Below are positions 16,098 through 24,585 of a stretch of DNA of 64,000 nt, in pieces. Where the stretch lies: NCBI GenBank assembly GCA_965651265.1, contig CBFGRV010000005.1, positions 1-64,000 on the forward strand, given 5' to 3'. Source of the DNA: CBFGRV01 sp965651265 (GTDB lineage Bacteria > Bacteroidota > Rhodothermia > Rhodothermales > VXPQ01). Numbering within the stretch: position 1 is the stretch's first letter; the number at the start of each line of letters is the position of its first letter. Below the pieces are notes generated by a model. The model saw nothing but the letters and a program-made list of their open reading frames with translations. It had not been told where the DNA came from and searched no databases. Both the position numbers and the translations under genes were made by a program.

Positions 16098-17811
16098 CGC
16101 TTTCGAGCTCTTTGATGTGATCATCGATGTCCGTGACACCGAAGCGCAGGCAGAAGTCGCCCAACGACTCTCCGGGCACTCGCTGCGCCTTGTAGATGCT
16201 CAGCACGGTGCGCAGCGTAGGAACGATCTCGTCGATGGGCACGAGATCGCGGAAAGGTTTATTCAGGCGCGTTCCTGACGATGTGCCGCCGAGGAAAAGC
16301 GCATATCGGCCCGGTGAGCGCCCAACGATTCCGATCTCGGAGAGGTAGGGTCGCGCACATCCGTTTGGACATCCCGTCATGCGGACGCCGATTCGTTCTT
16401 CCTGCAAATCGAGTTTTTGGATTTCGGTCTCCAGTGCGTCCAGGAGATCGGGCATGGCGCGTTCTGCTTCGGCAAGCGCGAGGCCGCACGTCGGTAGCGC
16501 GGGGCATGCCATGGCGAGTTGCCGCAGCGGGCTGATCTGGTCGACATCCGTAATTCCCAATCCTGCGAGCAGGGCATCGATCGCGGCACGGTCCCTCGGC
16601 TCGATGTCGGTCAGGAGGACGTTTTGATTGGGCGTCAGGCGAATCCCCGGGCGAAAACGAGCGACGATGTCTCGAAGCCCGGCCTTGAGCGGCCCGCCGA
16701 TGCGGCCGTTTTCGATGTAGATGCCCAGGTACCATCTTCCATCGTGCTGCCGGCTCCAACCGAGGTAGAGCTCGAGCTCGAGAGGTGGGACGTCAACCGG
16801 CTCGGGCAATTCGTAGCCGAGCCGCTCGAAGAGCGCAGATCTGAATCTGTCGACGCCCCAGTCGTCGACCAGGTACTTCAGCCGCGCGCGGCGCCGGTTG
16901 TTGCGGTCGCCGTGGTCGCGTTGAATCAGAACGATCGCTTCGACGACATCCACCACGCGCTCGACCGTGGCAAACCCAATCGGATCGGCGAGTCGGGGAT
17001 AGGTCTCCGACTTGTTGTGCGTCATGCCGAGGCCGCCGCCCGCCAGCACATTGAATCCGATGAGCTGCCCATTGCGCACCACTGCCACCAGTCCGACATC
17101 CTGTGAATACACATCGATGCTGTTATCGCCCGGAAAGGCGATTCCCACCTTGAACTTCCGTGGGAGGTAGGTCTCGCCGTAGATCGGATCGGGCTCCACC
17201 TTCGCCACACTCGAGTCGACCCTCTCGCCATCGAGCCAGATTTCGTGATAAGCCCGCGTCTTCGGAAGGAGGTGCTCGCTTAGCTGCCTCGCAATATCCA
17301 GGATTTCGAAGTGAAAGGGCTCGCTTGGGGGCACGGGCGTGTACATCAGGTTGCGGGCAACGTCACCGCAGGCCGCCAGTGTCGTGACAAGCGACTCGTT
17401 GATCTCGGCAATCGCCTCCTTCAAGTCCTGCTTGAGGACGGAGTGCAACTGCAGGCCCTGCCGCGTCGTGACGCGGAGGGTGCCGTTCCCAAACCGATCA
17501 GCGAGCTCGTCGTGCACGAGATATTGCTCGGCCGTCAGCTGCCCGCCCGGAATTCGGGACCGGATCATGAAGATGTGGTGCCTATCGGCCTGGCGCCGAT
17601 CGCGATCATCCTGCTGGTAGACGCCGTGGAACTTGAGGATCTGGCGATCGACCTCATCGAAGTGATTCGTACCATCCCGGAGAGAGGCGCACAAGTTTGC
17701 GCGGAGGCCACGGCTTCCTCGCTTGATGGATTCGACCGTGAGCTTCGGTGCCTTCGAAAAGCCTGGTGGCAACTTCGCACGATTGCGCGCAGGTAGAGGT
17801 CGTTCCGGCAT
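16081..17811 (-). CDS. sir: Ferredoxin-type sulfite (nitrite/sulfite) reductase, siroheme and 4Fe-4S
   Basis: This hemoprotein carries out the six-electron reduction of sulfite to sulfide. The two-repeat nitrite/sulfite reductase fold is present, with LRVTTRQGLQLH and the siroheme/Fe-S ligands Cys436 and Cys442 (CPALPTC) and Cys481 and Cys485 (CPNGC). At 576 residues it has normal single-subunit length and no flavin domain, so electrons should come from ferredoxin, probably via the FprA encoded upstream. The operon partners for APS reduction and siroheme synthesis favour sulfite over nitrite. ATG 17811 was chosen over a TTG at 17853 that lies just after the attenuator's T-run. Expression is probably set by the leader at 17852-18039. 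Confidence 0.9.
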   Translation of the reverse strand: MPERPLPARNRAKLPPGFSKAPKLTVESIKRGSRGLRANLCASLRDGTNHFDEVDRQILKFHGVYQQDDRDRRQADRHHIFMIRSRIPGGQLTAEQYLVHDELADRFGNGTLRVTTRQGLQLHSVLKQDLKEAIAEINESLVTTLAACGDVARNLMYTPVPPSEPFHFEILDIARQLSEHLLPKTRAYHEIWLDGERVDSSVAKVEPDPIYGETYLPRKFKVGIAFPGDNSIDVYSQDVGLVAVVRNGQLIGFNVLAGGGLGMTHNKSETYPRLADPIGFATVERVVDVVEAIVLIQRDHGDRNNRRRARLKYLVDDWGVDRFRSALFERLGYELPEPVDVPPLELELYLGWSRQHDGRWYLGIYIENGRIGGPLKAGLRDIVARFRPGIRLTPNQNVLLTDIEPRDRAAIDALLAGLGITDVDQISPLRQLAMACPALPTCGLALAEAERAMPDLLDALETEIQKLDLQEERIGVRMTGCPNGCARPYLSEIGIVGRSPGRYALFLGGTSSGTRLNKPFRDLVPIDEIVPTLRTVLSIYKAQRVPGESLGDFCLRFGVTDIDDHIKELESDAQPA

Positions 17812-17851
17812 ATGGATAGGTTGGATGGAGTCGGGGGCGAAGGGAGTGCAC

Positions 17852-17886
17852 AAAAAAGCCCGCTCATCAGCGCGAGATGAGCGGGC
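17852..17886 (-). terminator. Rho-independent terminator / attenuator before the sulfite reductase operon
   Basis: Read on the minus strand, an 11-bp perfect stem (17886-17876 with 17868-17858, arms GCCCGCTCATC and GATGAGCGGGC) encloses a 7-nt loop and is followed by TTTTTT (17857-17852). It lies between the leader-peptide stop and the sulfite reductase start, so transcription would end before the operon unless the stem is prevented from forming. Confidence 0.85.
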
Positions 17887-17919
17887 GAGTCCCGAAGGGT
17901 CTGACGGCGCGCGTGCGCG

Positions 17920-18039
17920 CTAGTCGTTTCGGCAAGCTCTTGCATCGCTCATCCGCATACAGGTGCAGCACTGCATGCACGGCATACACCGACAGCAGCG
18001 GGCACCACAAGGATGGGAAGAGGACGAATGGCGATGCAT
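17920..18039 (-). CDS. Cysteine-rich leader peptide (39 aa) of a sulfur-assimilation attenuator
   Basis: A 39-codon frame runs from ATG 18039 to TAG 17920. Residues 11-28 read CGARCCRCMPCMQCCTCM, that is 8 Cys and 3 Met in 18 residues, with a ninth Cys at 36. It starts 228 nt upstream of the sulfite reductase and is followed at 17852-17886 by an intrinsic terminator. Codons 29-32 contain GATGAGCG (17953-17946), an exact copy of part of the terminator's 3' arm, so this segment can pair with the 5' arm. The arrangement is that of amino-acid attenuators such as trp and his, here with Cys as the control residue. No clear Shine-Dalgarno is seen. The peptide is not expected to have a function of its own. 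Confidence 0.8.
   Translation of the reverse strand: MHRHSSSSHPCGARCCRCMPCMQCCTCMRMSDARACRND
17946..17953 (-). promoter_or_regulatory. Antiterminator segment inside the leader peptide gene
   Basis: GATGAGCG here is complementary to CGCTCATC in the terminator 5' arm (17883-17876). The segment lies just downstream of the Cys-codon run. A ribosome stalled on Cys codons would leave it free to pair and block the terminator; a ribosome moving on would cover it. A GCGCG/CGCGC hairpin (about 17919-17907) right after the stop codon shortens the loop. The pairing is seen directly; the mechanism is inferred. Confidence 0.65.
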
Positions 18040-18101
18040 TAGAGTGTGAGTCGCGTGGTTGGGCGAGCGTTGATGTGCAAGAAATCGCAGGGCGGGCGCC
18101 G

Positions 18102-18107
18102 TGTCAA
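18102..18107 (-). promoter_or_regulatory. Possible -35 element for the leader transcript
   Basis: A perfect TTGACA on the minus strand lies 62 nt upstream of the leader ATG. The hexamer 17 nt downstream (TTTCTT) is a weak -10. An inverted repeat GCGGCA...TGCCGC at 18161-18190 lies upstream, between this site and the end of the FprA gene, and could terminate that transcript. Confidence 0.35.
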
Positions 18108-18231
18108 CTATGCTATGTCACCGGAAGCGATACCGAATTGTGTAGATTCGATGAAGAAGTGCGGCATTCGCTGCCAATAAGGGCTGCCGCCGAACCATCT
18201 CCATGGAACTGCGCCGTGGGGGCGAGGGGCA

Positions 18232-19632
18232 TCAATCTGGTGGATGTCGAACCGCCGCCCACATCTCGTCGATGCTCGTGAACTTCACGCGTGGCCGCCC
18301 GAGCGCCTCACCCCGCTGAATCTCCATTTGATCCAGGCGGCACCAATCCTCGTAGGTGAAGAAGCGTGGCTGACGTTCACGGATCAGGCGCTCGATGGCC
18401 TGCGCCGAGGGCTCCGCCGGCTCGAGGACGAGTCCCGCCTGGAGATCCTGCATCATGGCTTCGACGGTTTCGACCGCATCGGCCTTGTTCGTGCCGATGA
18501 CTCCGGTAGGCCCGCGCTTTATCCATCCGGCAACATACTCGCCAGTGACATGGTGGCGCGTCTTCGGGTCCAGGACGCGACCGGATTCGTTCAAAATGAC
18601 GCTCCAATTCTCGTCGAACGGAACATCAGGCAGGGGCACGCCCTCGTAGCCGACGGACCGAAACACCAGCTGTGCCGGCAACTCCTCGTGCTGGCCGGTA
18701 GGACGCGGGCGAAGCCGTCCGCGCTCGTCCCGATACAGCTCATTTCGCACGACGCGAAGTCCCATCACGCGACCCTCGCTGTCGCCGAGGATCTCTACCG
18801 GCGAGACCAGAAACCGGATGTGGAGCTGGCGGCTTTTGCCCGACGGGCGATTCTTCGAGAACTCCTGCATAATCTCGACATTGCGCACCGTATTGCGATC
18901 GGCAGACTCCAGGTCGGCGGCGCTTTCCGGGTCCAATTCGACGTCCTCTTGCGTGACCAGGCAGTCCGCATCCTCCATCTCGCCCAGCTCCTTCACCTCG
19001 GGTGGGGTGAAGGCCGCCTGAGCGGGACCACGCCGCCCCAGCATATAAACCTCCCGGACGCGGCTTCGACGCAGCGCATCCAGCGCATAGTCGGCGATAT
19101 CGGTCTGCGCGAGCTCCTCCGGGGTGCGACACAGGATCCGCGCCACATCGACAGCCACATTCCCGACCCCGATGATCGCCACCTGCTCGGCGGAAAGGTC
19201 GAAGGTCAGATGACGAAAGTCCGGATGTCCGTTATACCACGCCACGAATTCCGTGGCGGAGTGGCTTCCGGCGAGATCTTCGCCCGGAATGCCCATCGAC
19301 CGGTCGGTCTGTGCGCCGGTCGCGTACACGATCATATGGTAATGCCGCCGCAGATCGTCGCGCGTCACGTCGGTGCCGAACTCGACATTTCCGTAGAAGC
19401 GGAATCCCTGCTGCATGGCCGTCTTGTGGAAGACCCGGCACACGTTCTTGATCTTCTGATGATCGGGAGCTACACCTCCACGAACGAGCCCGAAGGGGGT
19501 CGGCAGCCGGTCGAACATATCGACCTCGATGGCTCGATTCGCCTGCTTGAGCAGGGCATCAGCGGCATAGAATGCGGCCGGCCCCGCTCCAATGATGGCG
19601 ACGCGCAAGGGCTGCACTTCAATGGCGAGCAT
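18232..19632 (-). CDS. fprA: NADPH-ferredoxin reductase, FprA / adrenodoxin-reductase type
   Basis: This flavoenzyme moves electrons from NADPH to ferredoxin. The FAD site VAIIGAGPAAFYAADALL is at the N-terminus, FGLVRGGVAPDHQKIKNV is the signature loop of this family, the NADP site VAIIGVGNVAVDVARIL is near residue 165, and the C-terminal GWIKRGPTGVIGTNKADAVETV is diagnostic. At 466 residues it is full length. It lies directly upstream of the ferredoxin-type sulfite reductase operon, which fits a role as its electron source. The LacI regulator gene ends 20 nt upstream on the same strand, so both may share a transcript. Confidence 0.93.
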   Translation of the reverse strand: MLAIEVQPLRVAIIGAGPAAFYAADALLKQANRAIEVDMFDRLPTPFGLVRGGVAPDHQKIKNVCRVFHKTAMQQGFRFYGNVEFGTDVTRDDLRRHYHMIVYATGAQTDRSMGIPGEDLAGSHSATEFVAWYNGHPDFRHLTFDLSAEQVAIIGVGNVAVDVARILCRTPEELAQTDIADYALDALRRSRVREVYMLGRRGPAQAAFTPPEVKELGEMEDADCLVTQEDVELDPESAADLESADRNTVRNVEIMQEFSKNRPSGKSRQLHIRFLVSPVEILGDSEGRVMGLRVVRNELYRDERGRLRPRPTGQHEELPAQLVFRSVGYEGVPLPDVPFDENWSVILNESGRVLDPKTRHHVTGEYVAGWIKRGPTGVIGTNKADAVETVEAMMQDLQAGLVLEPAEPSAQAIERLIRERQPRFFTYEDWCRLDQMEIQRGEALGRPRVKFTSIDEMWAAVRHPPD

Positions 19633-19652
19633 GGTTTATCGGTTGCATGTAC

Positions 19653-20702
19653 TCAGGACGCGCGCTCCAATCGCTCCTGCAGCCGAAAAATGGCGGATTC
19701 TCGCACGATCAAGCGCGCTGCAAAGATTCGACGCACAGGCCCCACCGGGCGTTCGCTCTCCAGATGGCGGAGCAGTTCGTGCGCGGCAGCGTTGCCGATT
19801 TCCGTCTTGGGGATGGCCATCGTGGTCAGCGGCGGGGAAGTATGTGCGGCGATGGGGATATCATCATACCCTATGATGGCCAGGTCGTTCGGGATGCGCA
19901 GCCCGGCTGAACGCGCCACCTCCATCGCGCCGAGCGCCATCAGATCGTTCGCCGCGAATACGGCCTCCGGCGGATCGGCGAACTTGAGAAGTCGGCGCAT
20001 GGCCGTCTGCCCGCCACTGAATCGGAAGTCGCCATCGACCACGAAACGGCTGTCGAACTCGACACCTCCGACCTGCAGTGCTCGCCGAAAACCGCGATAC
20101 TGATTCAAGCGACCATAGCTCCGACTACCGGGGCCCGTGAGCGGACCCGATATCATCCCGATTCGGGTAAAGCCTTGTTCGATGAGGTGCATCGTGGCGT
20201 CAAAAGCGCCCTGCTCCGAATCCACCAGCAACTTGGTTATGCCCTCGATCCCGTAATCGCGCTCGATGGCCACCACCGGCATCTGAGGGTTCTCTGTTAC
20301 GAACTCTTCGACATCCTCCTTCCGTACACAATCCCCGATCAGCACGACGGCATCGACCTGCTTCTCGAGTAGCATCCGATAGTTCTCTTCGCCGATTTGG
20401 AAGCTGTGATTCGAGTCGCATAGAACGAGGGATCGCTCGTGTTTGCGAAGCTCGTGGCTCAAACTGCGCACGATGTCCGTGTAGAAGGGATTGGTGATGT
20501 CGGAGACGATCACGCCCACGGTGAAACTGCGCCGCGTCTTCAGGCTCTGTGCCAGTCGATTTGGGCGGTAGTTGAGGGCGCGAATGGCCTCCATGACGCG
20601 GGCGCGCGTGGAATGCGGCACCCAATCCGCGTCGTTGATGACGGCGGAGACAGTCGCAATGGACACGCCGCAATGATGTGCTACGTCCTTGATGGTCGGC
20701 AT
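19653..20702 (-). CDS. LacI family transcriptional regulator
   Basis: A LacI-type helix-turn-helix and hinge occupy the first 55 residues (TIKDVAHHCGVSIATVSAVIND, then NYRPNRLAQSL with the hinge helix). The rest is a periplasmic-binding-protein-like ligand domain, with GVIVSDITNPFYTDI and AVFAANDLMALGAMEVARSAG as family landmarks. Length 349 is typical. A strong palindrome in its own promoter (20726-20739) suggests autoregulation. The ligand is probably a sugar; the targets may include the sugar-oxidation genes at 1-13 kb or xylulokinase. Nothing directly links it to the adjacent ferredoxin reductase other than position. Confidence 0.92.
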   Translation of the reverse strand: MPTIKDVAHHCGVSIATVSAVINDADWVPHSTRARVMEAIRALNYRPNRLAQSLKTRRSFTVGVIVSDITNPFYTDIVRSLSHELRKHERSLVLCDSNHSFQIGEENYRMLLEKQVDAVVLIGDCVRKEDVEEFVTENPQMPVVAIERDYGIEGITKLLVDSEQGAFDATMHLIEQGFTRIGMISGPLTGPGSRSYGRLNQYRGFRRALQVGGVEFDSRFVVDGDFRFSGGQTAMRRLLKFADPPEAVFAANDLMALGAMEVARSAGLRIPNDLAIIGYDDIPIAAHTSPPLTTMAIPKTEIGNAAAHELLRHLESERPVGPVRRIFAARLIVRESAIFRLQERLERAS

Positions 20703-20725
20703 CGAGCTCCGAGGTACGGCATAAC

Positions 20726-20739
20726 TGAAAGCGCTTTTG
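20726..20739. promoter_or_regulatory. LacI/CcpA-type operator (cre-like palindrome)
   Basis: TGAAAGCGCTTTTG contains the perfect 10-bp palindrome AAAGCGCTTT with the central CG-containing core of LacI-family operators; it nearly equals the CcpA cre consensus TGAAAGCGCTTTCA. It lies 24 nt upstream of the LacI regulator start and 88 nt from the divergent ppk1 start. Confidence 0.6.
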
Positions 20740-20826
20740 GCGGCTGGAAGTTAGTGTACCAATGGCCCTCTGTAAAGCGTCACAGCCGTTGACTATCTTC
20801 TGCGTCCACCTCAGACCCATCCGCCC

Positions 20827-22926
20827 ATGTCTGCCGACCCCGAACCGATGCTCGTGGACCGCGAGCTGTCGTGGCTCTCCTTCAATGTCCGCGTGCTGCA
20901 GGAAGCACAGGATCCGACCGTTCCGCTGTACGAACGGCTTAAATTCCTGGCCATCTATTCGTCCAATCTGGACGAGTTCTTTCGCGTTCGCGTGGCGTCG
21001 CTGCGCAGTCTGCTCCGGCTAAAAAAGAGGGCCGTCGACAAGCTGGGCATCCAGCCGGAAGAGTTGCTCGCTCGGATCCACGAGGTCGTGTCGGCCCAGC
21101 AGGAGCAGTTCGGCGCCACTTTTCGAAACGATATCTTGCCCCTGCTGGAAGAACGCGGCATTCACCTGTTGGATGACGCTGCGTTGAACGATTCACAACG
21201 GGCCTACCTTCGAGGCTATTTCGATGAGCACGTTCGAGAGCACGTTCACCCGCACGTGCTCGGGGCACAGCCTGCGCCCTTCCTCGAGAACCGGCAGGTC
21301 TACCTGGCCGTGGAGCTGTGGCCGAAGCAACAGGGCGTCGGTCTTTCCGCCGAGGCGCCGAGGATTGGCATCATCGAGGTGCCGAGCCCACCCGTACAGC
21401 GTTTCGTCAGGATGCCGTCTGACGACGGCCGGCATTACGTCATCTTTCTGGATGACGTCATCCGCGTGGCGCTGCCAGAGCTGTTTTCCGGCTTCGATGT
21501 GGGGGAGGCCTATGCTATCAAGTTATCCCGCGATGCGGAGCTGTATCTCGAAGACGAATTTTCCGGAAGCATCGCCGAACAAATTCGAAAGAGCCTCAAG
21601 AAGCGTGAGCGGGGCCTTCCGTGTCGGTTCTTGTACGATTTGCGCGCCTCGTACCATGTCATCGGGATGCTCCAGTCGACCTTCGACCTGGCCGCTGAGG
21701 ATCTCGTGTTAGGTGGGCGCTATCACAACCTTCACGATCTGGCCGATTTTCCGGATTTCGGTCTTTCGGATGTCCGCTATGAGAAGCTGCCGCCTCTGCC
21801 GCATCCCGACCTCGAAGGCTCGGCGTCGATCTTCGGCACCATCGCTGAGAAGGACCGCATCCTGCACTTTCCGTACCAGCGCTTCGAGTACGTACTGAAG
21901 TTCCTGGAGCAGGCCGCGGCCGATCCAGACGTGGACTCGATCTGGATCACACTCTACCGGACGGCGCCGAACTCCGCCGTCGTGGGTGCGCTGCTCGAAG
22001 CCGCCCGGCAGGGTAAGCAGGTGACGGCATTCGTGGAGGTAAAAGCCCGATTCGACGAAGCATCCAATCTCGAATGGGCCGCACAGATGGAAGCGGCCGG
22101 AGTCCGCACGCTGTACAGCTTCCGCGACCTGAAAGTACATGCGAAGATGCTGCTCGTCGGGCGACAGGAGGACGAGCACAAGTGGTACGCGTATCTAAGC
22201 ACCGGCAACTTCAATGAGGCCACGTCCAGAGTGTACGCGGATCACGCTCTCTTTACGGCCGACCCGCGCATCACACAAGAGGTCCGGCGCGTGTTCGCCT
22301 TTCTGGAAGGGGAGGAGAGTAAGCCGGAGTTCGAGCATCTCCTCGTTGCACCATTCTACCTCCGCAAATCCCTCTACAAACTGTTCGATGCGGAGATCGA
22401 GCAGGCAGAGAGCGGCGCGACGGCCCGGTTCATTGGGAAGCTGAATGCCCTTGAAGACGACAAGATGATCTTCAAGCTCTATGAGGCTAGTAGCGCCGGT
22501 GTGGACATCGAGTTGATCGTGCGTGGCATCTGCTGCCTGGTACCGGGCATGGCCGGGCTAAGCCAGAACATCCGCGCTCGAAGCATCATCGACCGATTCC
22601 TCGAGCACGCTCGTCTCTTCGTCTTCCACAACGGAGGCGATGAGGTCCACTATCTCGCCTCGGCCGATCTCATGAAGCGCAATTTGAATCGGCGCGTCGA
22701 GGTCGCCTTCCCGGTGTACGATCCCGACCTCCGGGCCGAGTTGCGCGAAATTCTGGAGCTGCAGCGGCAGGACAACGTCAAGGCACGCATCATCGATGCA
22801 GAGCAATCAAACGGGTACGCGCCACGCGACGGCCGAGAACCGGTTCGAGCCCAAACGGCGACCTACGAGCTGCTGCGCGAGAAGTGGGAGCGTGCGCAAC
22901 AGGATGTCGCAGTACCGGTGGCCTGA
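20827..22926 (+). CDS. ppk1: Polyphosphate kinase 1
   Basis: Ppk1 reversibly polymerises ATP gamma-phosphate into polyphosphate. The N-terminal domain opens with RELSWLSFNVRVLQEA and SSNLDEFFRVRVASLR. Two phospholipase-D-like catalytic domains follow, with the phosphorylated His438 in LKVHAKMLL, STGNFNE just after it, and a second His594 in FLEHARLFVF. All match E. coli Ppk (His435/His592). Length 699 is normal. The sixA gene follows after 57 nt on the same strand. A LacI-type palindrome lies in the shared divergent promoter region. Confidence 0.97.
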   Translation: MSADPEPMLVDRELSWLSFNVRVLQEAQDPTVPLYERLKFLAIYSSNLDEFFRVRVASLRSLLRLKKRAVDKLGIQPEELLARIHEVVSAQQEQFGATFRNDILPLLEERGIHLLDDAALNDSQRAYLRGYFDEHVREHVHPHVLGAQPAPFLENRQVYLAVELWPKQQGVGLSAEAPRIGIIEVPSPPVQRFVRMPSDDGRHYVIFLDDVIRVALPELFSGFDVGEAYAIKLSRDAELYLEDEFSGSIAEQIRKSLKKRERGLPCRFLYDLRASYHVIGMLQSTFDLAAEDLVLGGRYHNLHDLADFPDFGLSDVRYEKLPPLPHPDLEGSASIFGTIAEKDRILHFPYQRFEYVLKFLEQAAADPDVDSIWITLYRTAPNSAVVGALLEAARQGKQVTAFVEVKARFDEASNLEWAAQMEAAGVRTLYSFRDLKVHAKMLLVGRQEDEHKWYAYLSTGNFNEATSRVYADHALFTADPRITQEVRRVFAFLEGEESKPEFEHLLVAPFYLRKSLYKLFDAEIEQAESGATARFIGKLNALEDDKMIFKLYEASSAGVDIELIVRGICCLVPGMAGLSQNIRARSIIDRFLEHARLFVFHNGGDEVHYLASADLMKRNLNRRVEVAFPVYDPDLRAELREILELQRQDNVKARIIDAEQSNGYAPRDGREPVRAQTATYELLREKWERAQQDVAVPVA

Positions 22927-22983
22927 TCAAGAAAATCAGAATGCTCGTCAACCACGTTCTCCCGCTCTCGAGCTGCGAAGTGC

Positions 22984-23490
22984 ATGAAAACGATCCTCTT
23001 TTTCCGCCACGGCAAGTCGGATTGGAAGGCCGGCTTCGGCCAAGACCACGAGCGTCCGATTAACGAACGTGGGCGGTCCGATGTCGGCAGGATGGGGCGC
23101 TTTCTGGTCGGAATCGAATGCCTGCCCGATCGAATCCTTAGCTCGAGTGCGGTTCGTGCCCGCACCACGATGGAGCTGGCTCGCGCGGCAGGAGGCTGGG
23201 GAGAGATCTCAACGGAGATCACCGACGCGCTTTACGAGGCCTCGCCGTCAGGGGTCCTCGCCCTGGTGCGCGCTCAGAATGACGTGTTTGAGCGTTTGCT
23301 GCTGGTCGGACACGAACCTACCTGGTCCACGCTCATCGGCGGCCTCGTCGGTCAGGCCGCCGTCCGGGTATCGACCGCGACCATGGCGCGCGTGGATTTT
23401 CACGCCACGAGGTGGAACCAGATCGACTACGGCCGGGGCGAGCTTCGATGGCTCGTGCCGCCGAAACTGGTCAAGAACTTTTTCGAATAG
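22984..23490 (+). CDS. sixA: SixA-type phosphohistidine phosphatase
   Basis: This is a small (168 residue) histidine-phosphatase-superfamily enzyme. The catalytic RHG triad is at residues 8-10 (FFRHGKSDW), followed by a second Arg (SSSAVRARTTMEL) and a second catalytic His in LLLVGHEPTWS. The short SixA form removes phosphate from protein His residues. It follows ppk1 directly, suggesting linked phosphate metabolism, though SixA substrates in E. coli are phosphotransfer proteins. Codon usage matches the surroundings. Confidence 0.9.
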   Translation: MKTILFFRHGKSDWKAGFGQDHERPINERGRSDVGRMGRFLVGIECLPDRILSSSAVRARTTMELARAAGGWGEISTEITDALYEASPSGVLALVRAQNDVFERLLLVGHEPTWSTLIGGLVGQAAVRVSTATMARVDFHATRWNQIDYGRGELRWLVPPKLVKNFFE

Positions 23491-23502
23491 CCGCCCGGAG
23501 TG

Positions 23503-24585
23503 CTACTGCGCGAGTGCCCGCGTCAAGGCTTGCCGATAGACGGCGGCGTAGCTAGCGATCGTTTGTTCGACGGTCGGGACCTCGACCGCACGCCGCTCCT
23601 CTGATCGTGAGAGGATGGCGTCGATCACCGCGCCCATTTCGTCCGGCGTCTCGCACCGGTGCACTCGGTCGGAATGCCCGGGCGCGCCGACATCGCGGCA
23701 CACGACGTGCATTCCGGTTGCGAGCGCCTCGAGAAATACGAAGCCCTGGGCCTCGTACTCGGCTGGATGGAGCAGAATACGCGCATACTGCATGTGGCGG
23801 AGTACGCGGTGTCGAGGCAAAAAGCCGGTAAAGACGACGTTGGCACCGGCTCGAGTCTCGAGAGCCTCACGTAACGGCCCGTCGCCGATCATGCCGAAAC
23901 GAACGTGCGGCATCATGTCCGCGACGGCAAGCGCATCCTCCGGCCGCTTCACGGGGATGAGCGATCCAACGTATAGCACGTCGAAGCTCGTGTGGTCACG
24001 ACCGTCGGACACCTCCGGCGCCGGGGAAGGAAGATCGCCTAAATCCATCCCCAGGGGGATGATGGCGTCCACCCCGCGCCGTAGTCCACGCCGGGCCGTT
24101 TCCGCGGCCTGATCCGAGCCTGCCGTAAGCACGAACGAGCCACGGCGCAGCCATCTCGCGTAGAGGCCCGGCTGACGAAGCTCCTGTCCGGCAATGCTGG
24201 CGACGTGGCCGCAACGCAAGCGGCGAGCCCCTAACTCGCCCAGCACTGCACATTCGCCGACCCAGAAGCTGTGGAGGAGATCCGGCTGCGCGTCGTTCAC
24301 GATCCGCAGCGCGCGTCGCCAGACATCCAACCGGAACAATGAACGGCGATTGCCCGCGCCCAGCGCCCATACGTGGGCTCCATTCCAGTCGTACTCCCTG
24401 GACTCATATGGATAGTGGATGGCCAGAACGCCGACCCAATCGGCGATCCCATCCCTCGCGGCCGCACGGACATACGTTTGCACGGCGGGGAGGCAGGTGT
24501 CGTCGAGCTCATCCGCCGGAAATCCTGGCAAGATGAAGAGCAAACGGCGGGGTCGTTGGGCATCCTCCCGGCCCGACCCGTTCAA
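23503..24585 (-). CDS. Family 4-like glycosyltransferase
   Basis: This is a GT-B fold glycosyltransferase. The N-terminal acceptor domain begins LLFILPGFPADELDD. The C-terminal nucleotide-sugar domain has VLYVGSLIPVKRPEDALAVA, GMIGDGPLREALE and the EX7E-type HPAEYEAQGFVFLEALATG. The preferred start is TTG 24585, overlapping the upstream radical-SAM stop as TTGA; a GTG at 24618 is also possible, while the open frame further upstream looks non-coding. It is the last gene of the eight-gene cluster and would attach a sugar to the pathway product. Length is about 360 residues. Confidence 0.85.
   Translation of the reverse strand: MNGSGREDAQRPRRLLFILPGFPADELDDTCLPAVQTYVRAAARDGIADWVGVLAIHYPYESREYDWNGAHVWALGAGNRRSLFRLDVWRRALRIVNDAQPDLLHSFWVGECAVLGELGARRLRCGHVASIAGQELRQPGLYARWLRRGSFVLTAGSDQAAETARRGLRRGVDAIIPLGMDLGDLPSPAPEVSDGRDHTSFDVLYVGSLIPVKRPEDALAVADMMPHVRFGMIGDGPLREALETRAGANVVFTGFLPRHRVLRHMQYARILLHPAEYEAQGFVFLEALATGMHVVCRDVGAPGHSDRVHRCETPDEMGAVIDAILSRSEERRAVEVPTVEQTIASYAAVYRQALTRALAQ

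Noticed and set aside
17812..18231. SAM riboswitch (S-box or SAM-II) upstream of the sulfite reductase
   Set aside because: I looked for the conserved S-box core and the SAM-II pseudoknot and saw neither. The Cys-codon leader plus terminator explains the region better.
18244..20103. A 619-codon open frame on the plus strand opposite fprA and the LacI gene
   Set aside because: It is a GC-rich shadow frame; both strands of fprA and lacI are accounted for by clear family matches on the minus strand.
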